Made by a program: the position numbers and the translations under genes. A stretch of DNA of 64,000 nt from an uncultured Saprospiraceae bacterium (GTDB lineage Bacteria > Bacteroidota > Bacteroidia > Chitinophagales > Saprospiraceae): the NCBI GenBank assembly GCA_938003955.1, contig CALKXE010000118.1:1-64000 (forward strand), given 5' to 3'. How positions within the stretch are numbered: position 1 is the first letter of the stretch; every line of letters begins with the position of its first letter. Below are positions 49,385 through 58,865 of the stretch, in pieces. The notes beneath the pieces were generated by a model that did not search any database, had not been told where the DNA came from, and saw only the letters and a program-made list of their open reading frames with translations.

Positions 49385-49697
49385 AAGTTATATGCTTTGA
49401 CTCGAAAAAATATATAGAGTGTTGTAAAGGAAAGGTAAAGAACGATGTATAGTTTTATAAAAGTATAGAATGTTTAATATTAGTATAAAGATTTTAGTGT
49501 GAATGAAAACAAGATTTTGTAATGAGAGAGGTGTTTAATTATTTTTTGTTTTTTTTATTAGGGCCAATGATTTAATTATCAGTCCGTTATAGTCAGTGTA
49601 GGGGTAAACACCGATTATTAAGGAGTAAATTGTATTATCATTGTGTGACTTTTAAAACTATATAGGAGTCTTAAAGTTATTAGTACCCAAAACAACT
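49385..49697. other. Divergent region between porX and the HD gene
   Basis: AT-rich; no gene or strong repeat is seen. Confidence 0.4.
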
Positions 49698-50909
49698 ATG
49701 GCCAAGAAGAAAATATTTAATGACCCAGTCTATGGATTTATCAGTTTCCCAACGGAATTGATTTACGATCTAATAGATCATAAGTATTTTCAAAGGTTGC
49801 GTAGGATTACGCAATTAGGCCTTACGCACTATGTATATCCAGGAGCATTGCACACTAGATTTCATCATGCACTTGGGGCATTACACCTAATGACAGAAGC
49901 AGTACAATCTTTAAGAGACAAAGGCGTAGCTATTTCTGATGAGGAATATGAAGCTGTTTGCATAGCTATATTATTACATGATATTGGTCATGGTCCTTAT
50001 TCTCATGCTTTAGAACACAGTATTATTGATATACATCATGAAGATTTATCAGCTTTATTTATGAAAAAGCTGAATGAAGAATTTGATGGAAAACTAGAAT
50101 TGGCGATGTCAATCTTTTCTGGATCATATAAGAAGACTTTTTTACATGAACTGGTAAGTAGTCAACTTGATATGGATAGATTAGATTATCTAATACGAGA
50201 TAGTTACTTTACAGGTGTGGCGGAAGGAGTAATCGGTTATGATAGGATAATAAAGATGCTTAATGTAGTAGATGGTCAACTTGCAGTAGAGGAAAAAGGT
50301 ATTTACAGTATTGAGAAATTTTTGGTATCAAGAAGAGTAATGTATTGGCAAGTATATTTGCATAAGACAGTTCTCTCAGCAGAGCAAATGTTGATAGCAA
50401 TCTTAAAAAGAGTCAAAATACTTATAACTAAAAATGTTAAAGTTTTAGCCTCAGAATCGCTTCAAAAACTACTCGAAATAGATTTTTCTTTAATAAGTAA
50501 AGAATTGATACTCACGGACTACCTTGATGTATTTGCGGAATTAGATGATGTTGATATATTGGCAATGATAAAAGCAAATAGCACACACTCAGACTTTATT
50601 TTAGCTTATATGTGCCAATCTTTATTGAAAAGAAGACTTTTTAAGATATCTTTGCAGATAGATTGCATAAGCGAATCATTTATAGAGAGTAAATTACAAG
50701 ATATAATTGAATCGTTTGGAGTAAATAAAGAAGAAGCTGAAAATTTGATTTTACAAGGACAAGAATCAAATCTGACATATAACTCCAAAAAAGAAGAAAT
50801 AAGAATATTGGGTAAAGATGGCATTGTAAAACCACTTTCGGAATTTGATACTGAATTTTTGAAATCAAGTGGAGTTACAAAGCATTTTTTATGTTATCCA
50901 ACGAAATAA
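49698..50909 (+). CDS. HD domain phosphohydrolase
   Basis: 403 residues. The HD motif is LLHDIGHGPYSHALEH (H94-D95), preceded by RFHHALGALHL (H56-H57). The arrangement is that of dGTPase/SAMHD-like proteins of Bacteroidota (start FNDPVYGFISFP, then HKYFQRLRRITQLGL and SSQLDMDRLDYLIRDS). Such enzymes hydrolyse dNTPs or other nucleotides using two metal ions. The target nucleotide is unknown. The repeat protein follows 71 bp downstream in the same direction. Confidence 0.92.
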   Translation: MAKKKIFNDPVYGFISFPTELIYDLIDHKYFQRLRRITQLGLTHYVYPGALHTRFHHALGALHLMTEAVQSLRDKGVAISDEEYEAVCIAILLHDIGHGPYSHALEHSIIDIHHEDLSALFMKKLNEEFDGKLELAMSIFSGSYKKTFLHELVSSQLDMDRLDYLIRDSYFTGVAEGVIGYDRIIKMLNVVDGQLAVEEKGIYSIEKFLVSRRVMYWQVYLHKTVLSAEQMLIAILKRVKILITKNVKVLASESLQKLLEIDFSLISKELILTDYLDVFAELDDVDILAMIKANSTHSDFILAYMCQSLLKRRLFKISLQIDCISESFIESKLQDIIESFGVNKEEAENLILQGQESNLTYNSKKEEIRILGKDGIVKPLSEFDTEFLKSSGVTKHFLCYPTK

Positions 50910-50980
50910 ATAATAAGAACTATAGCTAGGAATTAATAATTTTCAGAATAAATATTTTATAATCAAACCATTTTTCAACT

Positions 50981-53900
50981 ATGAGAAAACTGAATTTCAT
51001 CTTAACAGCGATATTTACCATCGCATCACTTAGTATATTTGCACAGGGAGCTCCTGAGGCAGGAATGCCAAGTGAACCAGGTAAGTGTTACGCAAAATGT
51101 TTAATTCAGGATCAATACGAAACAGTAACTGAGCAAGTGTTGGTTAAAGAAGCAGCTGTAAATGTTAGAGTAGTACCTGGTACTACAGAAACAATAACAG
51201 AGCAAGTTTTAGCCAAAGAGGCATCTACTACCTTATCAGTAGTGCCAGCGCAATTCGAATCTGGATCGGAGCAGGTTTTAGTATCAGAAGGTAAGTCTTC
51301 TGTATCTATCAACCCAGCAACGTTCGAAACAGTATCGGAGCAGGTATTAGAACAAGATGCGTATAGTACGTTATCTGTTGTACCAGCTACATTCGAAACA
51401 GTATCTGAGCAAGTATTGGTGTCTGAAGGAGCATCTAGTGTATCTATTACACCTGCAACATTCGAAACAGCTACTGAGCAAGTATTGACCCAAGACGGAC
51501 AATCTGACCTTAGAATTATCCCCGCTACTTTCGAGACTATGTCTGAGCAAGTACTTGCTGCAGACGGTTCTTCAACTGTAAGAATTAACGCCGCTACTTT
51601 CGAGACTATGTCTGAGCAAGTAATGGTAAACACACATGGAGCTGCTTCTTCTTCAGGAGCAACTACTTATTTAAATGTAAAATTCAATTCTGGTTCTGCA
51701 GTATTGACTGGATCAAGTTCTGAGATCGCACGAGTTGCTTCTTCTCTAGATTGTTCTAGTGGTGCTTCAGCAAGAATAGTAGGACATACAGATAGCCAAG
51801 GTGGAAACGATGCTAACTTAGCTTTATCTAGAAATAGAGCAAAAGCAGTATACGATGCATTAATAGCTGCTGGAGTTTCTTCTTCATGTATTTCTCATGA
51901 TGGAATGGGAGAATCTTCTCCTATTGCTGATAACAATACAGCAAGTGGAAGAAAGCAAAATAGAAGAGTAGAATTAATCGCAAGAGGAGGAGCTACTTCT
52001 ACTACTGTGAATAGTGATCCTAACTCTATCATTGATCTTAGAATCAGACCTGCACAATTCGAAACTGTTTCTGAAACAGTATTGGCTGCTGATGGCGCTT
52101 CTAGCGTTAGAATCATCCCTGCAACTTTCGAGCAAGTATCAGAGCAAGTATTAGTTGCTGATGGATCATCAAATGTATCTATCTCTCCTGCAACTTTCGA
52201 AACTCAATCTGAGCAAGTATTAGTGAAAGATGCTTACACGACTCTTAAAGTAGTACCTGCAACTTTTGAAACTGTATCAGAGCAAGTTCTTGTACAGGAT
52301 GCTTACGAAGTATTATCTCCAGTACCTGCGGTATATGAGACAATCACTGAGCAAGTATTAGTAAAAGATGCTTATACTACACTTCAACCAGTTCCTGCTA
52401 CATATGAGACAGTAACTGAGCAAATTTTAGTAAAAGATGCTTACACTACTTTATCAGTAGTACCTGCAGTATACGAAACAGTATCAGAGCAAGTATTAGT
52501 AAAAGATGCATACACTACTCTTAGAGCAGTACCTGCAGTATACGAAACAGTAACTGAGCAAGTATTACAAAAAGATGGTTATACAACATTATCTAAAGTA
52601 GCTGCTACTTACGAAACAGTAACTGAGCAAAAACTTAAGAAAGATGCATATACTACACTAAGACCAGTTCCTGCTACATACGAAACAGTATCAGAGCAAA
52701 AATTAGTAAAAGATGCATATACTACGCTTTCTATCATTCCTGCAACGTTCGAAACAGTAACTGAGCAAGTAATGACAAAAGCGGGATATAATACTTTATC
52801 TGGAATAGCTGCTCAATATGAGACAGTTTCAGAGCAAGTATTAGTAAAAGATGCTTACACAACAATCAGAGTAGTACCTGCGAGATACGAAACAGTATCA
52901 GAGCAAGTATTAGTAAAAGAAGCTACAACTAGAATCGAAACTAGACCAGCTAAATATGAAACTAGAACTGAATCAAGAGTAGTAGAACCTGCTTCAACTA
53001 AATGGGAAAAGAAGAAAGCTGACAAAAATTGTCTTTCTGCAAATCCTGAAGATTGTTTAGTATGGTGTCTTGTGGAAGTAGCTGAAAAAACTCAAACATT
53101 CACAACTCAAGTAAGAGTAGGATGTGATGACGGATGGACTGATGACGGTGAGTGTACTAAGACGATTGATATTCCTGCGGAATACTCAACTAGAACATTC
53201 CAGAAGTTAGTATCTGATGCAACTACTGAAGTTGTAGAAGTACCAGCTGAATATACAACTAGATCTTTCCAGAAATTGGTTACTCCTGCATCTGCATCAG
53301 AGAATCAAATCGAGGCAAAGTACACAACTAGAACTTCTAAGAAATTAGCTTCAGATGCAACAAGTACTTCAAATGATGTACCTGCTAAATATGAAACTAG
53401 ATCTTACAAGAAGCTTGTAAATCCTGCTTCTTCAGAAGCTGTACAGGTTGATGCTACATATGAAACGATCAGTTACAGAAAGCTTGTAACTCCAGCAACT
53501 ACTCAAGCAACACCAGTAGAGCCAGTATACACAACGAGATCAATCAAGAAATTGGTTACTCCTGCGTCTACAGAAGCTGTACAAGTTCCTGCTGAGTACA
53601 CAACTAGATCTTACAGAAAGCTTTCTAGTCCAGCGACAACACAAGCTAATCAAGTAGATGCTAAGTACACAACAAGATCAATCAAGAAATTGGTTACTCC
53701 TGCAAGTACTACAGTAAGAGAAGTGCCAGCTGAATATACAACGAGATCAATCAAGAAATTGGTTACTCCAGCAACTACTAAATCTACAACAGTACCTGCA
53801 AAGTACGAAAACAGAAACTTCCAAAAGTTAGTATCTGGAGCAACTACTACAGTAGTTGAAGTACCTGCAGCATACACTACAAGAACTAGTAAGAAATTAG

Positions 53901-55183
53901 CTTCTAGTGCTTCTGCTTCAGAATCTACAGGAGATCCTAAGTACACAACTAGAACTATGCAAAAGTTAGCTTCTTCAGCTACATCTGAGAATTCAGTTGG
54001 AGATCAGAAGATGACAACAATCACTATGCAGAAATTAGTTTCTGATGCTTCTACAGATGCAGTATATGGAGGACCTCAATATACTACTAGATCATACAAG
54101 AAATTAGCATCTGATGCTTCTTCTGAAATGATATCAGGAGATCAGAAGTACACAACTTATACTTATCAGAAGTTATCTTCTGATGCTACTTCAGAAGCTT
54201 TAGCTTGTGGTGGAACATCTACTTCATTGGCAGTAAACTTTGCTAGTGGATCAGCTACATTGATCGGTAACTCAAGTTCAGAAATCAGTAGAGTTGCTGG
54301 TATGATGGCTTCAGATGCTACAATGACTGGAAGAATAGTAGGACATACTGATTCTCAAGGTGTAGATTCAGCTAACCAAACGCTTTCTAGAAATAGAGCA
54401 AAAGCAGTATACGATGCATTAATTGCAGCGGGTGTTGATGCTTCTAGATTGAGCTACGAAGGAAGAGGAGAATCTTCTCCAATTGCTACGAATGCAACAG
54501 CTGACGGTAGAAGACAGAACAGAAGAGTAGAACTAGTATCTTCAGGATCAGGTTCAAATGATGACTGTAGACAATACAAAACAAGAACATACCAGAGATT
54601 AGTTGCAGATGCTTCTGCTTCAAACTCAACTGGTGATGCTAAGTATACGAATAGAACTTTCCAGAAGCTTGTTAATCCAGCTACTACTAACTCTAACACT
54701 GTACCAGCAAAATACGGAACAAGAACATTCCAGAATTTAGCAGGAAGTGCAACTTTCAATGAGGCAACTACAGAGAAAGAATACACAAACAGAAGTTTCA
54801 AGAGATTAGCTAACGCTGCAACAACTAACGCTAACACTGTAGAAACTAAGTATGAGACTAGATCAATCAAGAAAACTACTAATCCAACAGTAGAGAAGAT
54901 TGATGTTGCTCCTCAATACAGAACGATCACTAAGAGACAATTAGTGAAAGCGGGTGGATTTACAGAATGGAAAGAAATCATTTGTGCTGCAGATGTTACT
55001 CCAGACTTATACAGAAGAATCCAACAAGCATTAATCAACAAAGGTTACAATGTTGGTTCTGCGGGTGCTGATGGTCAAATCGGAACAGCGACTAAGAACG
55101 CTCTTGTGAAATTCCAGAAGGACAATGGACTTCCAGTAGGTGCACTTGATACAGAGACTCTAAGAGCTCTTGGTGTACAGTAA
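50981..55183 (+). CDS. Giant 23-residue-repeat envelope protein with two OmpA domains and a peptidoglycan-binding domain
   Basis: 1400 residues. Signal peptide ends SIFAQ at residue 22; GKCYAKCLIQDQ opens the mature part. About 43 units of 23 residues follow. Blocks A (about 45-215, 8 units) and B (345-675, 14 units) have the form YETVTEQVLVKDAYTTL-x-x-VPA; blocks C (720-1070, 15 units) and D (1195-1335, 6 units) read YTTRSIKKLVTPAST-x-x-x-x-VPA. Between B and C is a Cys-rich joint (NCLSANPEDCLVWC). OmpA C-like domains lie between A and B (223-336) and between C and D (1073-1188), each with IVGHTDSQG and NRRVEL. A PG_binding_1-like domain ends the protein (IQQALINKGYNVGS, KFQKDNGLPVG). It likely spans the periplasm and holds peptidoglycan; its ligand is unknown. 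Confidence 0.85.
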   Translation: MRKLNFILTAIFTIASLSIFAQGAPEAGMPSEPGKCYAKCLIQDQYETVTEQVLVKEAAVNVRVVPGTTETITEQVLAKEASTTLSVVPAQFESGSEQVLVSEGKSSVSINPATFETVSEQVLEQDAYSTLSVVPATFETVSEQVLVSEGASSVSITPATFETATEQVLTQDGQSDLRIIPATFETMSEQVLAADGSSTVRINAATFETMSEQVMVNTHGAASSSGATTYLNVKFNSGSAVLTGSSSEIARVASSLDCSSGASARIVGHTDSQGGNDANLALSRNRAKAVYDALIAAGVSSSCISHDGMGESSPIADNNTASGRKQNRRVELIARGGATSTTVNSDPNSIIDLRIRPAQFETVSETVLAADGASSVRIIPATFEQVSEQVLVADGSSNVSISPATFETQSEQVLVKDAYTTLKVVPATFETVSEQVLVQDAYEVLSPVPAVYETITEQVLVKDAYTTLQPVPATYETVTEQILVKDAYTTLSVVPAVYETVSEQVLVKDAYTTLRAVPAVYETVTEQVLQKDGYTTLSKVAATYETVTEQKLKKDAYTTLRPVPATYETVSEQKLVKDAYTTLSIIPATFETVTEQVMTKAGYNTLSGIAAQYETVSEQVLVKDAYTTIRVVPARYETVSEQVLVKEATTRIETRPAKYETRTESRVVEPASTKWEKKKADKNCLSANPEDCLVWCLVEVAEKTQTFTTQVRVGCDDGWTDDGECTKTIDIPAEYSTRTFQKLVSDATTEVVEVPAEYTTRSFQKLVTPASASENQIEAKYTTRTSKKLASDATSTSNDVPAKYETRSYKKLVNPASSEAVQVDATYETISYRKLVTPATTQATPVEPVYTTRSIKKLVTPASTEAVQVPAEYTTRSYRKLSSPATTQANQVDAKYTTRSIKKLVTPASTTVREVPAEYTTRSIKKLVTPATTKSTTVPAKYENRNFQKLVSGATTTVVEVPAAYTTRTSKKLASSASASESTGDPKYTTRTMQKLASSATSENSVGDQKMTTITMQKLVSDASTDAVYGGPQYTTRSYKKLASDASSEMISGDQKYTTYTYQKLSSDATSEALACGGTSTSLAVNFASGSATLIGNSSSEISRVAGMMASDATMTGRIVGHTDSQGVDSANQTLSRNRAKAVYDALIAAGVDASRLSYEGRGESSPIATNATADGRRQNRRVELVSSGSGSNDDCRQYKTRTYQRLVADASASNSTGDAKYTNRTFQKLVNPATTNSNTVPAKYGTRTFQNLAGSATFNEATTEKEYTNRSFKRLANAATTNANTVETKYETRSIKKTTNPTVEKIDVAPQYRTITKRQLVKAGGFTEWKEIICAADVTPDLYRRIQQALINKGYNVGSAGADGQIGTATKNALVKFQKDNGLPVGALDTETLRALGVQ

Positions 55184-55225
55184 GATATTATCACCTAATA
55201 AATTTTATTAGGAGTTAAGTTATAT

Positions 55226-55261
55226 AGCCTGCAAGATTAATTTCTTGCAGGCTTTTTTTTG
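55226..55261 (+). terminator. Terminator of the repeat protein gene
   Basis: AGCCTGCAAG and CTTGCAGGCT form a perfect 10-bp stem with an 8-nt loop followed by at least eight Ts. Confidence 0.95.
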
Positions 55262-55743
55262 TGCACTACGCGAAGTTTATTCTTGAAGTGGGCTATTCGC
55301 TAGTATTCATGTCAAGTTATCTATAAGGCCTCTATCAGCCTTTAGGCAATCATTTGCGAGCCGGCTTTTAAATGCTCAAAGGCTCTCTTTTGTATTTACA
55401 CACCTATGTTGAATGCTTAAGGTCGGGTCGAATGATACTTATTGTCTCAGTAAAGGGAAGTTAGAACCCCGACCTGTACTCCAAAGGGTAGACGTTTTTC
55501 ATTAGCAATCCAATTTGGATACATCTGTCTGTAATTGTGATATTAAAACATATAGTATTGTGCAATTTTATGGCTATTTATAAGAGTGCTAAAGGCAGTG
55601 CTATGATATAGGGTGTTCTTCTTTGGATGAAATCAAAGAGGAGGAAGGTTATTTTGTGTTTTTTTTATAAATGTTGACATTTTCCTTAAAAGAGTCAAGT
55701 GGACTAGGAAGCTCTGGTATTCTTTTCGTTTATTTTAATTCTT

Positions 55744-55773
55744 TCTAATTGTTTTCATTGGATAACAATTAGA
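55744..55773. repeat. Perfect inverted repeat
   Basis: TCTAATTGTT and AACAATTAGA form 10 perfect pairs around a 10-nt loop, without a clear T-run. The role is unknown. Confidence 0.6.
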
Positions 55774-56420
55774 TGCTTTTTCGAGTGCTTCTAACTCGAT
55801 GAGATGAGGTAAGTTGCTGAAAAATTACGGTGGATTAGGAGGAGTTTAGAACTTCATTTAATTTATAATTATGACCTTAAATGGATGAAGCATGAATGTC
55901 ATATCAATTTATTAGTCAGTAGTACAGCCAGGAGGATTAGTATAAGTGTTCTTTTTTGGAAATTTAAGAGGGTGAATTTTCGATACTTCACTCATACTGC
56001 CTAGACAATGACGACCTCAGCTATCCATCAATTAATAATTTGCCTACATTATATATATAGTGGTGAATGTTTTATAAGGTCGAACAACTTAACATTCTTC
56101 AAAAAGTGATATTTGGGGAGTGGTTAAACTAGCAGAGCTTTTCGTGTTAAGAATTGGATAAGATTTGTACACCTTGTTAGGTGACGTAGAGCTTAATGTT
56201 ACCCAAATATGTAATTATAAGTTTAGTGAGATGTGAATTGATTGGTCTTGATTTTTTTCATTCTGAATCAAAAGAAAATAGTTGGACTTCATCCTGAGGT
56301 TTTAAACTTAGGTGATTGGGGTAATAATGATGGGGTAGGGATTGTGGTCGCTTTAATAAGTCTAGGACTTAGTCTAACTTTTAGAATCGAAATCTGAACG
56401 AAACATATCTTAGAGTGTAA

Positions 56421-56455
56421 AAACACAAAAAGCCCCAATGTCTGTGACAAGGAGC
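56421..56455 (-). terminator. Probable terminator after rpmF
   Basis: On the minus strand AAGCTCC pairs with GGGGCTT (with one G-U) over seven positions, followed by TTTTTGTG. It lies about 30 bases after the rpmF stop. Confidence 0.55.
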
Positions 56456-56485
56456 TTATTTGCATATATGTTGATTTAAAGGAGT

Positions 56486-56689
56486 TTAATCCTCTAATAG
56501 TACTTCTTCGTCAGCTTTGATAAAGACTTTACCTCTGTAGTATAAATCATCACCTACATAGTACGCTCTATGGAATTGGTGCGCTTCACCAGTTTCCTTA
56601 CAGATAGAAATCTGAGGCATCTCTGCTTTATAGTGAGTTCTTCTTTTTCTCTTTCTTTGCTTCGAAATTTTACTCTTTGGATGTGCCAT
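56486..56689 (-). CDS. rpmF: 50S ribosomal protein L32
   Basis: 67 residues. MAHPKSKISKQRKRKRRTHY is the basic L32 N-terminus, and the rest is a short acidic-ended domain. It is a component of the large ribosomal subunit. The usual zinc cysteines are not visible, as in Cys-less L32 types; one Cys is present in ICKETGEAH. The YceD/DUF177 gene lies 48 bp upstream, the common bacterial pairing. Confidence 0.95.
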   Translation of the reverse strand: MAHPKSKISKQRKRKRRTHYKAEMPQISICKETGEAHQFHRAYYVGDDLYYRGKVFIKADEEVLLED

Positions 56690-56737
56690 TTCTCTTTATT
56701 TAATATCAGTAATTATCAATTAATACTTTCGTATTCT

Positions 56738-57271
56738 TTATTTGTCCAATTCTAGGCCTTTTAATGAGTCCCAGATTCCGTTATTAGGTTCTTCTTTCTC
56801 TATTTCTTGCTCTTCTATAGGTTCTAGTTTATCTAGAATTCTAAAATTACAAGGAGGTTGTTCGTCATTTTCACAATCATACGTTTTTACAAGAGGCATA
56901 CATAATAGTATGAATTCGTAAATTATCTGCGAAAGATTCAATGTAGATGTTTCTGGATGTATGTACATGATCTCATCAGTACTTTCACTTTCGGTACCGT
57001 GTTTCACATGTAAAGTAAATTCACCATCCATAGGTAAGTCAATAGACTCTGTACACCTATCACAATTTGTTTTTGTACTCCCTTCTATATCAAAAGTAAA
57101 TACACTTGATCCATGTTTTCTTTCCATTTCTACTAAAACTTTAAAGTTTCCATTGTTTAAATGAGAAGCTTTAAATTCAGTAAAAAAAGTACTGTCGACA
57201 TTGAATTCAAGATTGTGAATTCCATCTCCCATGCCTTTGTAAGGAATAGTAAAATGGTTTAGAACATTCAT
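56738..57271 (-). CDS. DUF177 (YceD-like) protein
   Basis: 177 residues. The core segment NCDRCTESIDLPMDGEFTL, with a CxxC pair, matches DUF177/YceD, as does the later YEFILLCMPLVKTYDCEND with another Cys pair. YceD is encoded with rpmF in most bacteria and has been linked to 23S rRNA levels in plants and E. coli. A role in large-subunit biogenesis is inferred from this neighbourhood. No signal peptide. Confidence 0.9.
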   Translation of the reverse strand: MNVLNHFTIPYKGMGDGIHNLEFNVDSTFFTEFKASHLNNGNFKVLVEMERKHGSSVFTFDIEGSTKTNCDRCTESIDLPMDGEFTLHVKHGTESESTDEIMYIHPETSTLNLSQIIYEFILLCMPLVKTYDCENDEQPPCNFRILDKLEPIEEQEIEKEEPNNGIWDSLKGLELDK

Positions 57272-57552
57272 AATTAAAAGAACTTTTTTTAACGGAGTGC
57301 AAAGATAAGCTTATTTTCCTTAAAAACTAGTAATTACACTGCCTTTACTATTGTTTTGACAGCTGTAAAATGGATTGCTTGTAGCGTAGTGATTCATAAT
57401 CAATTGTATATTATAATAATTGATATATATGATGTTTATCAATTTCACAATTTACATTTTAGGCTTCAATTCTAAAACTAGTCCTTAAGTTTAAACCTTT
57501 AGAACAACATACTTACTTGGTCGAGTCACATATAACCTAAGCATGAATATTA

Positions 57553-58104
57553 TTATTCAGCTATCATAGGATTCTTATATGAGTCATATTGGTAGAGCTG
57601 GTATTTTTCTATTTTGTCTATTAATTTGAATGCATACTGCGTGTCAGTTGCATATCCACAGTTTTTGAGACCAAATGCCCATCTTTTGTAGTCGTCTTTT
57701 TCGAAATTGAATAGCTCAGAGTAATGAGCGGATTGAGTAAGGAAATTACTATGGTCAACATATGAATCAATTACACTTTCATATGATCTAAAGCATGACT
57801 TGATAAGATTACCTTTAGCATCGAAGTCATCATCTTTGTGGTTGTAGGTATGTCCCTTCCAATAGGATTTACATTTTATTCCAAAGTGATTATTTGCAAA
57901 TACTGCCAGATCACTTCCTCCAACTCCAGATTCGTGAAGCGCCTGTGCTAAAGTAATACTTGCAGGTATGCCACTTCGGTGCATCTCGACTACTGCAAGA
58001 TCCTTGTACTTTTCTACATAAGCATTTGCAGCTATATCTTTAGGGTTTTCCGAAATAAATAAACTTAGGAATGAAAACATTAATAGGGTAATGTACTTTA
58101 ACAT
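57553..58104 (-). CDS. Glucosaminidase domain protein
   Basis: 183 residues with a hydrophobic N-terminal signal (ITLLMFSFLSLFIS). The catalytic domain has SGIPASITLAQALHESGVGGSD with E58 as acid, then NNHFGIKC and SYESVIDSYVDHSNFL, as in FlgJ/LytG-type N-acetylglucosaminidases. It would cut peptidoglycan glycan chains in the periplasm, perhaps during cell growth. It lacks a LysM domain. It stands alone on the minus strand. Confidence 0.92.
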   Translation of the reverse strand: MLKYITLLMFSFLSLFISENPKDIAANAYVEKYKDLAVVEMHRSGIPASITLAQALHESGVGGSDLAVFANNHFGIKCKSYWKGHTYNHKDDDFDAKGNLIKSCFRSYESVIDSYVDHSNFLTQSAHYSELFNFEKDDYKRWAFGLKNCGYATDTQYAFKLIDKIEKYQLYQYDSYKNPMIAE

Positions 58105-58336
58105 AAATACTTGATTTTCGTATTAAACGAGTTTAGAAAATATCGGGATTACTTATGTTGATTCTTATTATATTACAAATTATCAACATGTATACATGGT
58201 AGTAATTTCCAAATGTTATGCCAAGTTTCTAAAAATGTGATTTTTGGATAGAGATTAGGATCGAGTGAAGAATTGATAATTGGTATAAGATTAGGGCATG
58301 GCTAAGGCATTGCTCACAACATAACAATGAAACCAT

Positions 58337-58760
58337 TGCCCGAGCCATACCTTGCTTATCCCCCTTTGGGGGGGGCTAGGGGGTGGAAATCACGCCAAAT
58401 AGCTGAGATCAGACAATGTCGGATTAACTTGTTATACCAATTGTGTTTCAATTTGCCGCATAAAAATATTGGTTAATGCCGATACATATTGAATGTTGCA
58501 GACGAATGTATGCGGCAAACTCAATAGTAATCGGTATTCCATAGATAGGCAATCTGTTTTGAAAAATATATTATGATATTGGACATGGATAGTTCGATTT
58601 CTCTGAAGTCTGTCTTGATTTTCATTATACGATACAAATTTATTTTGATGCAGGTGCTTTATTAAATTTATAATGTTGTGATTTAGACGGTTCTAACAGG
58701 GTTGTGTTCGTCCACCCCCTTCACCCCCTCCGAAGGGGGGTATTAACAGTGGCTCGGGCA
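58337..58760. mobile_element. MITE-like element with about 50-bp terminal inverted repeats
   Basis: The left end (58337-58387: TGCCCGAGCCA ... CCCCCTTTGGGGGG ... AGGGGGTGGA) is inverted at the right (58711-58760: TCCACCCCC ... CCCCCTCCGAAGGGGGG ... TGGCTCGGGCA). The ends are imperfect in the G/C-rich part. It has no transposase; the interior holds a family 2 repeat. It may be a non-autonomous element or a composite of spreading repeats. Confidence 0.6.
58431..58538. repeat. Palindromic dispersed repeat family 2, core copy
   Basis: 108 bp with ends shared with 28225-28362. Arms TTTGCCGCATA (left) and TATGCGGCAAA (right) are complementary, and the outer ends ATACCAAT and ATCGGTAT also pair in part. 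It lies inside the 424-bp inverted-repeat element. Confidence 0.85.
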
Positions 58761-58865
58761 GATTTCAATTAAAAGGACGAAATCCCAGTTAACTTAATTA
58801 CCAATTCCTCACTTTTCCTACTTTTCAATCTTTTCTAGTAAATTGCAGACAGTAAAAAATGTTTC

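Larger units (their letters stand above)
55184..56485. other. 1.3-kb region with no recognised gene
   Basis: After the terminator at 55226-55261 there is no open frame of note and no tRNA fold. Hairpins occur at 55744-55773 (TCTAATTGTT and AACAATTAGA, 10 perfect pairs) and between 55420-55427 and 55468-55475 (AGGTCGGG / CCCGACCT). It may contain an undetected small RNA or decayed DNA. Confidence 0.5.
58105..58865. other. Intergenic region containing a TIR element
   Basis: It carries the element at 58337-58760 with its nested repeat at 58431-58538. The remaining flanks are AT-rich and show no gene. Confidence 0.6.

Noticed and set aside
51112-51633. Open frame of 173 codons antisense to the repeat protein gene
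   Set aside because: The apparent repeats in its product only mirror the 69-bp repeats of the real gene on the other strand.
55420-55475. Stem AGGTCGGG/CCCGACCT resembling a tRNA acceptor
   Set aside because: Only about 56 bases are enclosed, with no D-arm, anticodon arm or GGTTCGAATCC-type T arm.
58337-58760. Possible insertion sequence
   Set aside because: There are terminal inverted repeats but no transposase frame inside, so it is reported as a MITE-like element only.
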